Assembly (NCBI GenBank): GCA_017480485.1
Contig: JAFVAN010000003.1
Coordinates: forward strand, 1 to 64,000
DNA length: 64,000 nucleotides
Source: Ruminococcus sp.
GTDB taxonomy: Bacteria > Bacillota_A > Clostridia > Oscillospirales > Ruminococcaceae
Direction: 5' to 3'
Positions 42,887 through 49,562 of this stretch are shown here, one piece after another; the stretch's first letter is position 1, and the number at the start of each line of letters is the position of its first letter. The notes under the pieces are model-generated. The model was not told the origin of the DNA, made no database searches, and was given only the letters and a program-made list of their open reading frames with translations. A program made the position numbers and the translations under genes.

Positions 42887-43841
42887 ACTCAATTCCTCCT
42901 TTACTGCATTCATTTAAAAATCTTTTGACAAACTCCTTATTATCTATTGTTTCTGATCCGAATGATCTATATACATCTAACATCAGCTGTCTAGCATTAT
43001 TATAGTTATATCGTGAAGTTTTATTCAAAACATAAACTTTACCTTGATTAGTAACAACAGACATTGTTTTGATTGGAGCTTCACAAATAAACGTGTCAAT
43101 ATCTGCCACAGAGAAAGTATTTGTGCTCGGGTGATTATGCATATAGATCAGTGAATATTTATCAGCTCTTCCAATTACCGATACCGCAAAGGGATTAGAT
43201 GCCGGTGACACAGAAAACTCATCACCAAATATCTGAACTTCGCTTTTCATTACCAAATCATCAATCAACAATATTTCGTTGCTATCGTTCTGCTCCTTGG
43301 ATAATCTCAAGAGATTTTTGTGTTTTTCCTGCATTTTTGACATTTGTTCTTCAGTGAAATCTGATAATTTCACTTTACCAACCTTTGCAATAGCCTCATC
43401 AGTAATTAGAACCTTGTAATCTCTTTTCTTCGCCTGCTCCAAGCTCTTCACTTCCTCTGACCTTATTATATCAGATTTAGCCCTATTTGTCAATAACTTA
43501 TCGTTCGAGGCTGTGTGCTTTTGAGTATACTTCCCTACCCCCACATTCCCCAGCCCGTCCATCGTCACCCGCTCCCTCTGCTGCGGAATGTCCATCTCCT
43601 TCGAGTACCTTGCATACTCCGCAGAGGTAACACGGTAGCGGGCCCGGGCTGTGATGATGTCGTCCTCAGCGGCGCCGCCTTCTTCAAGCAGGCGTATCTC
43701 CTGACGCTGGGTGCGGAGGGTGGTCTCCAGCTGACGCTGGCGCTGGGTGGCCTCGTACTTGTTGTACTGCCTGCCCTTGTACTCCCACTTCTCCTGCTCC
43801 CGGGCGTTCAGTGCCTTTTCTCTCCCTTTTATTGACAACAC
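42873..43841 (-). CDS. Chimeric protein: phage minor-capsid C-terminal segment joined to a JAB/MPN-like metalloprotease domain
   Basis: 322 residues from GTG 43841, but no good ribosome site is visible and the frame abuts the next gene's promoter, so the 5' end is probably truncated. Residues 1-100 are GC-rich and look like the end of a phage minor capsid protein 2 / MuF-type protein (RQRQLETTLRTQRQEIRLLEEG, SKEMDIPQQRERVTMDGLGN). From about residue 110 the DNA becomes AT-rich, and the protein carries H235-N-H237-P with S244 and D247, i.e. the JAMM pattern HxHPx(6)SxxD, with Glu208 a candidate fourth residue. Polymorphic-toxin-like architecture; function unproven. Confidence 0.62.
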   Translation of the reverse strand: MLSIKGREKALNAREQEKWEYKGRQYNKYEATQRQRQLETTLRTQRQEIRLLEEGGAAEDDIITARARYRVTSAEYARYSKEMDIPQQRERVTMDGLGNVGVGKYTQKHTASNDKLLTNRAKSDIIRSEEVKSLEQAKKRDYKVLITDEAIAKVGKVKLSDFTEEQMSKMQEKHKNLLRLSKEQNDSNEILLIDDLVMKSEVQIFGDEFSVSPASNPFAVSVIGRADKYSLIYMHNHPSTNTFSVADIDTFICEAPIKTMSVVTNQGKVYVLNKTSRYNYNNARQLMLDVYRSFGSETIDNKEFVKRFLNECSKGGIEYAKS

Positions 43842-43860
43842 CCGAAATTTGTGCTATAAT
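43832..43860 (+). promoter_or_regulatory. Consensus promoter of surface-protein gene
   Basis: TTGACA (43832-43837), 17-base spacer and TATAAT (43855-43860) with TGTGC: a perfect match to the sigma-A consensus with extended -10. It overlaps the first codons of the minus-strand chimera. Confidence 0.85.
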
Positions 43861-43901
43861 ATGCTTGCAAATCCTAAATCTGAAATTCGGAGGGAAATTT
43901 T

Positions 43902-44843
43902 ATGAGATCAATATTCAAGAAGCTTTCGGCAACTATCGCGGCCGGGGCGCTGGCTATGGGCTTCGCTGTTGTGGCTAATGCCGAGGATTACGGTCAGGCG
44001 GGCATACTCTTTCAGGTAAGAGATCAGTGGGACCACAGGACCAAGGTGGGCGACGACCCCACCACCGAGACAGGCAATGACGCCCTTACCGTTCATTTCG
44101 AGGACGTCAACATCACGGGCAACGGCCAGTACACTGTTATGATGTCCAAGTACATCGTCCCCGAGGAGGACATTGACTTTGTTACCATCGGCTACCTCAG
44201 TCTGGGCTGGAACGTTGATATGAACACCTATCCCGACCTTGTTTTCAACATTGACGAGATCGTTATCGACGGCACCACCTACACCGTGAACGAGCAGCCC
44301 GAGGTGGAGGACAGCGAGACCTCTGACAAGTGCATGAAGATCAAGAACTCTTGGGGAGATGTTTCCGCCGACACCACCCCCGCCATGGACAATTCTCCGT
44401 GGCGCACCAGAGAGCCTATTACCATCACATTTACAGTCTCCGGCCTGCCCGAGGAGAAGATCGCCGACAACCCCGATGAGCTTATCATCAGCGACTTCGT
44501 TTCTCAGTGGGATATCGACAACGGCATAGTTGACGCCGACGGCAATATCCTGGACGGCTCCGGCGCAGGTGAGGCCGAGGAGAGTGTTGAAGCAGGCGAT
44601 TCAGAGAGCACCGCTGAGACCGCCGAGTCCGTAGAGGACAGCGCAGAGGCCAGCGACGACGTTGAACCCGACACCGAGGCTGCCTCTGAGGAAGAAAAGA
44701 AGGAAACCAAGAAGGATGACAAGGACGACTCCTCCAAGGACGAGGACGGCCTTGGTGCAGGCGTCATCGCAGGCATCTGCGCAGGCGTTGTTGCAGTTAT
44801 CGCCATTATCTTGGCCCTTGTTCTGAGGAAGAAGAAGCAGTAA
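43902..44843 (+). CDS. Membrane-anchored extracytoplasmic protein with acidic stalk
   Basis: 313 residues: signal peptide (about 1-27, ending ANA-E), a globular beta-rich domain (about 28-205) with a DVNITGNGQYTVMM-like stretch, a long Glu/Ser/Asp stalk (about 215-275), a Lys/Asp-rich stretch and a C-terminal membrane helix (about 285-308) ending RKKKQ. This type I topology tethers the domain outside the cell. I do not recognise the domain; it may bind carbohydrate or another surface ligand. Driven by the strongest promoter in the window, so it is probably abundant. Confidence 0.75.
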   Translation: MRSIFKKLSATIAAGALAMGFAVVANAEDYGQAGILFQVRDQWDHRTKVGDDPTTETGNDALTVHFEDVNITGNGQYTVMMSKYIVPEEDIDFVTIGYLSLGWNVDMNTYPDLVFNIDEIVIDGTTYTVNEQPEVEDSETSDKCMKIKNSWGDVSADTTPAMDNSPWRTREPITITFTVSGLPEEKIADNPDELIISDFVSQWDIDNGIVDADGNILDGSGAGEAEESVEAGDSESTAETAESVEDSAEASDDVEPDTEAASEEEKKETKKDDKDDSSKDEDGLGAGVIAGICAGVVAVIAIILALVLRKKKQ

Positions 44844-44862
44844 GCGGCAAGACCGAAAAAAT

Positions 44863-44899
44863 ACCAAGCCCCCGATGCGCTGTGCATCGGGGGCTTGGT
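44863..44899. terminator. Convergent terminator
   Basis: ACCAAGCCCCCGATGC / GCATCGGGGGCTTGGT stem-loop (perfect 16-base stem, 5-base loop), preceded by A6. It serves the minus-strand ferredoxin-like gene best. Confidence 0.8.
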
Positions 44900-44921
44900 G
44901 CTGATTAACAAAAGTGTTTTT

Positions 44922-45677
44922 TCAGTCAAGTATGCGACCGTCACGGGAGATGGTCACGACCTGCCAGGGAATGAACTTGCCGCTGGCACGCAGTGCGTTT
45001 TCGGCGGCTCTTTGCAGGCCACCGCAGCAGGGCACCTCCATGCGAACTATGGTAACGCTTTTGATGTCGTTGCCCGCTATGATCTCAGTGAGCTTTTCGG
45101 TGTAGTCCACGGCATCAAGCTTTGGGCAGCCGATGAGGGTGATCTTTCCCTTCATGAGATCCTCGTGCATATTAGCGTAGGCGTAGGCGGTGCAGTCGGC
45201 GGCGATAAGCAGCTTTGCGCCGTCGTAGAAGGGCGCCGACGTTGGCAGCAGCTTTATCTGGCAGGGCCACTGGTTAAGACGGGAAACGGCTCTGGATGCC
45301 GTGGAAGTTGCTTCCGCCTGCTGCTCGCTGCGGTCAAGCTGCATGAACCGCGACCCCGGGCAGCCCTGTCCTGCGGCGTGGTGCGCCATCTCGTCCATCA
45401 TTTTTTTCTCCTGCTCTGTCATAGTTTTTTCCTCCTCTTTCTTCCTTTGGTTTTCCTTGACCGCGGCCTCGTCGTAGGCGGGGGCTTCGCGGTTCTCAAA
45501 GGTTATAGCTCCCGTGGGGCAGCCCGGCAGGCAGTCGCCGAAGCCGTCGCAGAAGTTCTCCCTGACCAGCCTCGCCTTGCCGTCGATGATGTCGATGGCA
45601 CCTTCGTGGCAGGCCTGTGCGCAGAGCCCGCAGCCGTTGCACTTTTCTTCGTCTATGTGTATGATCTGTCTTATCAT
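44922..45677 (-). CDS. 4Fe-4S dicluster protein with C-terminal Cys-rich domain
   Basis: 251 residues from ATG 45677, with GGAGG upstream. Two [4Fe-4S] clusters at the N-terminus: CNGCGLCAQAC (about 13-23) and CDGFGDCLPGCP (about 43-54). A charged linker (about 65-95, KENQRKKEEEKTM) leads to a domain with LLIAADCTAYAYANM, TLIGCPKLD and VPCCGGLQRAA, whose Cys residues may form another metal or thiol site. This family is often encoded beside Crp/Fnr regulators and hydroxylamine reductase in Clostridia (recalled, not checked). Electron transfer in redox or nitrosative defence is a fair guess. Confidence 0.8.
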   Translation of the reverse strand: MIRQIIHIDEEKCNGCGLCAQACHEGAIDIIDGKARLVRENFCDGFGDCLPGCPTGAITFENREAPAYDEAAVKENQRKKEEEKTMTEQEKKMMDEMAHHAAGQGCPGSRFMQLDRSEQQAEATSTASRAVSRLNQWPCQIKLLPTSAPFYDGAKLLIAADCTAYAYANMHEDLMKGKITLIGCPKLDAVDYTEKLTEIIAGNDIKSVTIVRMEVPCCGGLQRAAENALRASGKFIPWQVVTISRDGRILD

Positions 45678-45689
45678 GTGCTCGCCTCC

Positions 45690-45718
45690 TTGATTTTCTG
45701 ATCCTATTATAGTATAAT
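45690..45718 (+). promoter_or_regulatory. Promoter of Crp/Fnr regulator gene
   Basis: TTGATT (45690-45695), 17-base spacer and TATAAT (45713-45718). The palindrome at 45732-45749 lies just after the expected start site, so binding there would repress this promoter. Confidence 0.7.
45706..45711 (-). promoter_or_regulatory. -10 box of the Fe-S protein promoter, activator-dependent layout
   Basis: Minus-strand TATAAT at 45711-45706. The 17-base-spaced -35 position (45734-45729) reads CATACT, far from consensus, and overlaps the palindrome. The palindrome centre is about 41.5 bases upstream of the predicted start, the class II position used by CRP/FNR-type activators. Confidence 0.6.
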
Positions 45719-45731
45719 AGAAATGAAAAGT

Positions 45732-45749
45732 ATGTGGTTTGAACCACAT
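45732..45749. promoter_or_regulatory. 18-bp palindrome, predicted Crp/Fnr operator
   Basis: Perfect inverted repeat ATGTGGTT-TG-AACCACAT in the divergent promoter region between the Fe-S gene and its neighbouring Crp/Fnr gene. The TGTG...CACA half-sites are like those of CRP-superfamily proteins. Confidence 0.75.
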
Positions 45750-45777
45750 TTTGAAAAAATTTTTTGGAGTGAAGAGC

Positions 45778-46428
45778 ATGGATATCAAGACGCTGAAAAA
45801 AAACGCCCTGTTCAAGGGCATGACGGAGGGGGAGACGGACAGCTGCCTTTCGGAGCTGAGGGCTGTGCAGAAGAGCTACAAAAAGGACAGCTTCATCCTC
45901 CACGCGGGAGACAGGACCCGGCGAATGGGGCTGGTGCTTTTGGGGAGCGTGACAGTTGAGAGCAACGACATTTGGGGCAGCTGCACGATACTGAGCCACA
46001 TAGGAAAGGGGCAGTTTTTTGCCGAGACCTATGCGCTGCTGCCTGATGAGGTGATGCTGGTGGACGTAAGGGCGAACGAGGACTGTAGGATACTCTTTTT
46101 GGATATCAGCGGGCTGTCTCACTATGCGGCAGAGTGGAGCAGCAAGCTGACCCGAAATCTGCTTATGATCTCGGCGCACAAAAATCTGGCGCTCTCGGGC
46201 AGGAGCTTTCACACCTCGCCAAAGAGCGCCAGAGGACGTATATTGTCATACCTCAATACCGTTGCCCTTCAAAAGGGGTCTAATGAATTCGACATCCCCT
46301 TTGACCGCCAGCAGCTTGCAAATTACCTGAACCTTGAGCGCACCAATATGTCCAAGGAGCTTGGCCGCATGAAAAAGGACGGGCTTATCGAGTGCAGGAA
46401 AAATCATTTTCGGCTTATAAAAACGTAG
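45778..46428 (+). CDS. Crp/Fnr family transcriptional regulator
   Basis: 216 residues from ATG 45778 (GGAG 8 bases before). The N-terminal cyclic-nucleotide-binding-like beta barrel (about 10-125) lacks the FNR N-terminal Cys cluster, so it should not sense oxygen by an Fe-S centre. The C-terminal winged helix (about 150-216) has the recognition helix region RQQLANYLNLERTNMSKELGRMKKDG. SARGRILSYLN is the usual hinge. HcpR/CooA-like sensing of NO or CO by heme, or ligand-free redox sensing, are options. It is divergent from the Fe-S gene, which is probably its target. Confidence 0.88.
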   Translation: MDIKTLKKNALFKGMTEGETDSCLSELRAVQKSYKKDSFILHAGDRTRRMGLVLLGSVTVESNDIWGSCTILSHIGKGQFFAETYALLPDEVMLVDVRANEDCRILFLDISGLSHYAAEWSSKLTRNLLMISAHKNLALSGRSFHTSPKSARGRILSYLNTVALQKGSNEFDIPFDRQQLANYLNLERTNMSKELGRMKKDGLIECRKNHFRLIKT

Positions 46429-46458
46429 GCAAGGGCAGCACCGCTTTTCAGCTCTGTC

Positions 46459-47184
46459 TCAGTCGTGGCGCTCGTTGGTGTTTTTGAACATCTCGCAGAA
46501 GCGGCCCGAAAAGGCGGGAGGCTCGCCGTGCTTGTAGAGGTGTGAGATATCGCCGAAGGCGCTGGTCCTGAAATACGCGAGCCCCTCGCGGCGCTCCTCT
46601 GTGATGACAGTCGTGACCGAGGTGGGTGCTGCAACAAAGCCGTGCCAAAGTATCATTGGAGAAACGTTGAGCAGGTGTGACAGCATCACGCAGGTCACGC
46701 CGAAATGGCAAAAGAGGGCAATGGTATCGTTGTTTGGAGACAGGGCGCGGTAGAGGTTTCCCTCCCGCTTGTAGCCGTGGCTCTCAATAAGGGCGTCGAG
46801 GCCGTCACAGACCTGCCTGTAGCCCTCCTCCATCCCTGCCTCCTGCATAATGGGGGTGGTGTACCATTTGTCCTTGTCATAGTATTCGGGAACGGCTGTC
46901 CAGTCCGCGGGGAGCCAGTCCCAGGCAATGCGCCTGCCGCCCTTGCCATCGTCGATGCGGGTGTCGAACTCCCGCGCCCATTCAAGGACCTGCGCGGTGC
47001 GCCCCGCTTTTTTCAAGGTGTACTCTGCGGTCCTTTGGGCCCTTCCCAGAGGAGACATATAGTAGTCCTTGATATCCATGGGCGCGATGCGCTTTGCAAG
47101 CAGCTTGGCCTCCCTGTGTCCCTTCTTCGTCAGTGAGTCGAGCTTGTAATCGGGGTCGCCGTGCCTTATGAGTAAGATCTTCAT
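46459..47184 (-). CDS. Histidine phosphatase family protein
   Basis: 241 residues from ATG 47184, with GGAGG upstream. The N-terminal LLIRHGDPDY holds the phospho-accepting His (about residue 8), SPLGRAQRTAEY is the usual second phosphate-binding Arg region (about 53-64), and LFCHFGVTCVML (about 170-181) has the acid/base-side His. Phosphoglycerate-mutase superfamily; the exact substrate is unclear, but the neighbouring glycerate kinase, 16 bases upstream on the same strand, makes a phosphorylated three-carbon acid plausible. Confidence 0.86.
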   Translation of the reverse strand: MKILLIRHGDPDYKLDSLTKKGHREAKLLAKRIAPMDIKDYYMSPLGRAQRTAEYTLKKAGRTAQVLEWAREFDTRIDDGKGGRRIAWDWLPADWTAVPEYYDKDKWYTTPIMQEAGMEEGYRQVCDGLDALIESHGYKREGNLYRALSPNNDTIALFCHFGVTCVMLSHLLNVSPMILWHGFVAAPTSVTTVITEERREGLAYFRTSAFGDISHLYKHGEPPAFSGRFCEMFKNTNERHD

Positions 47185-47200
47185 TTTGCTATCCTCCTGC

Positions 47201-48325
47201 TTATCTGAACATGACTGCCTGCCGAACGGCGTTTGCGAGGGCTTTGGCGGCGTTGGCCTTATCCATTGCCTCTTCAAGGGTCAGCTTGCCGTCGTTGATG
47301 CAGTAATATGAGGTCATCCCCTTTTCAAGGCAGAGCTCCGCGCCCTCGCCAATGGAGCCCGCGAAGCCAAGGCAGGGCTTTCCGAGGCGCTTTGCAAGGG
47401 CTGCGACGGCTATCGGGGCCTTGCCCATTGCGGTCTGGCCGTCAATTCGGCCCTCGCCCGTGATGACGCAGTCGGAGTCCGCGATGCACCTTTCGGCGCC
47501 TGTCATTTCAAGTATCAGCTCGGCGCCCGACCGCATTGCTCCGCCAAGGAAATATTTCAGGGCAAAGCCCAGTCCGCCAGCGGCTCCCGCGCCCGGAAAG
47601 CTCGGGTCGGCTTCGGGGGTGAGGGCCTTTGTCAGCTCTGCGAAGCTGCCGAGCCATCGGTCCATGAGCAGGATGTCCTCGGGGCGGGCGCCCTTCTGTG
47701 GGGCAAAGATACGGCTGGCGCCGTGCTCGCCGCAGAGGGGGTTGTCAACGTCACAGGCGATGAAAAAGCGGCAGCGCTTCAGCTGGGGTAGGGCGCTGTC
47801 AGCCTTTATGGACTTTAGCCTTGAGAGGCCCGCCGCCCCGAAGGGTATCTGTTCGCCGTTCTCGTCCAGCAGGCCGAAGCCCAGCGCCTGTAGGCAGCCT
47901 GCGCCGCCGTCGTTGGTGGCGCTGCCGCCGATGCCGATAATGAAGTCTCGGCAGCCCTCGGCAATGGCTGTCCGTATCAGCTCGCCCACTCCGAAGGTGG
48001 TGGTGTGCATTGGGTCGCGTAGGTCGGGCGGCACCAGAGGAAGCCCCGCCGCTGCGGCCATCTCGATGACTGCCTTATTGCCGCCCAGCACGGCGTATTC
48101 GGCTCGGACCCGTTCTCCCAGCGGGCCTGTGACCTCGGCGTATCTCAGCTCTCCGTCGGCGCACCCCGCAATGGCCCTGACAGTGCCTTCGCCCCCGTCT
48201 GCAAGGGGCAGGATGTGTATCCTTGCCTCGCTGTCGGCCTGCTTTATTCCAAGCTCGGCGGCCTCGGCTGCCTCCGCCGAGGTCAGGCTGCCTTTGAATG
48301 AATCTATCGCTATGGTGTAGGTCAT
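47201..48325 (-). CDS. Glycerate kinase (GlxK/GarK family)
   Basis: 374 residues, full family length. IAIDSFKGSLTSAEAA (about 4-19) is the N-terminal signature, DGGEGTVRA (about 43-51) and GIGGSATNDGGAGCLQALG (about 125-143) line the active site, and GEGRIDGQTAMGKAP (about 291-305) is the C-terminal signature. It phosphorylates D-glycerate to 2-phosphoglycerate (class II enzymes), feeding glycolysis. It has its own promoter (48388-48416) and precedes the histidine phosphatase. Confidence 0.93.
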   Translation of the reverse strand: MTYTIAIDSFKGSLTSAEAAEAAELGIKQADSEARIHILPLADGGEGTVRAIAGCADGELRYAEVTGPLGERVRAEYAVLGGNKAVIEMAAAAGLPLVPPDLRDPMHTTTFGVGELIRTAIAEGCRDFIIGIGGSATNDGGAGCLQALGFGLLDENGEQIPFGAAGLSRLKSIKADSALPQLKRCRFFIACDVDNPLCGEHGASRIFAPQKGARPEDILLMDRWLGSFAELTKALTPEADPSFPGAGAAGGLGFALKYFLGGAMRSGAELILEMTGAERCIADSDCVITGEGRIDGQTAMGKAPIAVAALAKRLGKPCLGFAGSIGEGAELCLEKGMTSYYCINDGKLTLEEAMDKANAAKALANAVRQAVMFR

Positions 48326-48387
48326 GGTCGTTCCTCCGGTCCCATCGGGGCGTCGATGCAGTAATAACTGCTTATTTTTTCGATGCT

Positions 48388-48416
48388 ATTATACCACAGA
48401 ACGAGCCCGATTTCAA
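48388..48416 (-). promoter_or_regulatory. Promoter of glycerate kinase gene
   Basis: Minus strand TTGAAA (48416-48411), 17-base spacer and TATAAT (48393-48388) with TGTGG context. Confidence 0.75.
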
Positions 48417-48484
48417 GGCCGCTGAGGGCGGGAACATGGAAATCAATTTTTAAGAGCCTTGCTCTAATCTCAGTATTTATTAGG

Positions 48485-48533
48485 CTGAAAGAGGGTATTT
48501 CCCCGCCAACGGCGGGGGAATACCCTCTTTCAG
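48485..48533 (-). terminator. Terminator after aldo/keto reductase gene
   Basis: CTGAAAGAGGGTATTCCCCC-type stem with its complement on a short GTTGGC-like loop, about 20 base pairs long, ending in CTTTCAG. It is between the reductase stop and the glycerate kinase promoter. Confidence 0.85.
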
Positions 48534-48554
48534 TGTCCGCAGTATTTAACACAG

Positions 48555-49550
48555 TCACTCGGAAAGGATCTTCTCGATCTCTTCTATCTCACTGTCTGTG
48601 AAGTCCAGCCTTTCGATAGCCTTCACATTGTCCGCTATCTGCTCGGGCTTGCTGGCGCCAACGAGAACTGTGGTTATTGCCGGGTTGTGCAGTATCCATG
48701 CTATTGCCATTTGCGAGAGCTTCTGCCCGCGGCTCCCGGCGATGTCTCCCAGCTTGTTAAGCTTTGCAAGCATTTCATCGGTAAGCTGTGAGCCTATCCA
48801 TGTATTACCCTTGCCGATGCGGGAATCTGCGGGGATGCCCTTTAAGTATCTGTCGGTCAGGAAGCCTTGATACAGCGGCGAGAACACCGATATGCCAATG
48901 CCGTTTTCTTTGGCCCAGTCATCCAGCTTGTTGTCCTCTATCCAGCGGTTGAGCATGGAATAGGAGGGCTGGTTTACGATAAAGGGAGTTTTAAGCTCCT
49001 TGAAAATAGCAGATATCTCCGCAGTCTGCTCCCTGTTGTAGTTTGACACCCCCACATACAGCGCCTTGCCCTGTCTTACTACATGGTCGAGTGCAAGGGC
49101 GGTCTCCTCAAGGGGCGTGTTGGGGTCAAAGATGTGGTGGTAGAAGATATCCACATAGTCGAGGCCCATGCGCTTCAAGCTCTGATCGAGGGAGGCGATG
49201 AGATACTTGCGGCTGCCGTTCTTGTCGCCATAGGGGCCATCCCACATTTCATAGCCCGCCTTTGTGGAGATGCACAGCTCATCGCGGTAGGCTCGCAGCC
49301 CTCTGTCAAGTATTTTCCCGAAATTCTCCTCCGCCGAGCCGTTGTAGGGGTGGCCGTAATTGTTGGCAAGGTCGAAGTGGGTGATGCCCAGATCAAAGGC
49401 AGTGCGGCACATATCCTCGGCGTTTGCAAACACCGAGCCGAAGCCGAAGTTCTGCCATAGACCCAGCGATATCGCGGGCAGCTTTAGCCCGCTGCTGCCG
49501 CATTTGCGGTAGATCATTTTTTCGTATCTGTTATCGGCTGCTTTGTACAT
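48555..49550 (-). CDS. Aldo/keto reductase (YghZ-like)
   Basis: 331 residues of the AKR family. Catalytic tetrad candidates: Asp and Tyr in THFDLANNYG (about 56-65), Lys in STKAGYEMW (about 96-104) and His in DIFYHHIFD (about 135-143). The C-terminal NADPH-binding loop is VGASKPEQIADN (about 298-309). The long ...FGKILDRGLRAYRDELCIS region and SPLYQGFLTDRYL are like L-glyceraldehyde-3-phosphate reductases (AKR14). It follows the EAL-protein gene by 12 bases on the same strand, which is an unusual partner. Confidence 0.9.
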   Translation of the reverse strand: MYKAADNRYEKMIYRKCGSSGLKLPAISLGLWQNFGFGSVFANAEDMCRTAFDLGITHFDLANNYGHPYNGSAEENFGKILDRGLRAYRDELCISTKAGYEMWDGPYGDKNGSRKYLIASLDQSLKRMGLDYVDIFYHHIFDPNTPLEETALALDHVVRQGKALYVGVSNYNREQTAEISAIFKELKTPFIVNQPSYSMLNRWIEDNKLDDWAKENGIGISVFSPLYQGFLTDRYLKGIPADSRIGKGNTWIGSQLTDEMLAKLNKLGDIAGSRGQKLSQMAIAWILHNPAITTVLVGASKPEQIADNVKAIERLDFTDSEIEEIEKILSE

Positions 49551-49562
49551 AATGTCCTCCTT

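Noticed and set aside
42746..43841. Intact prophage
   Set aside because: Only one truncated capsid-like segment is present; no integrase, terminase, portal, tail or lysis genes occur nearby.
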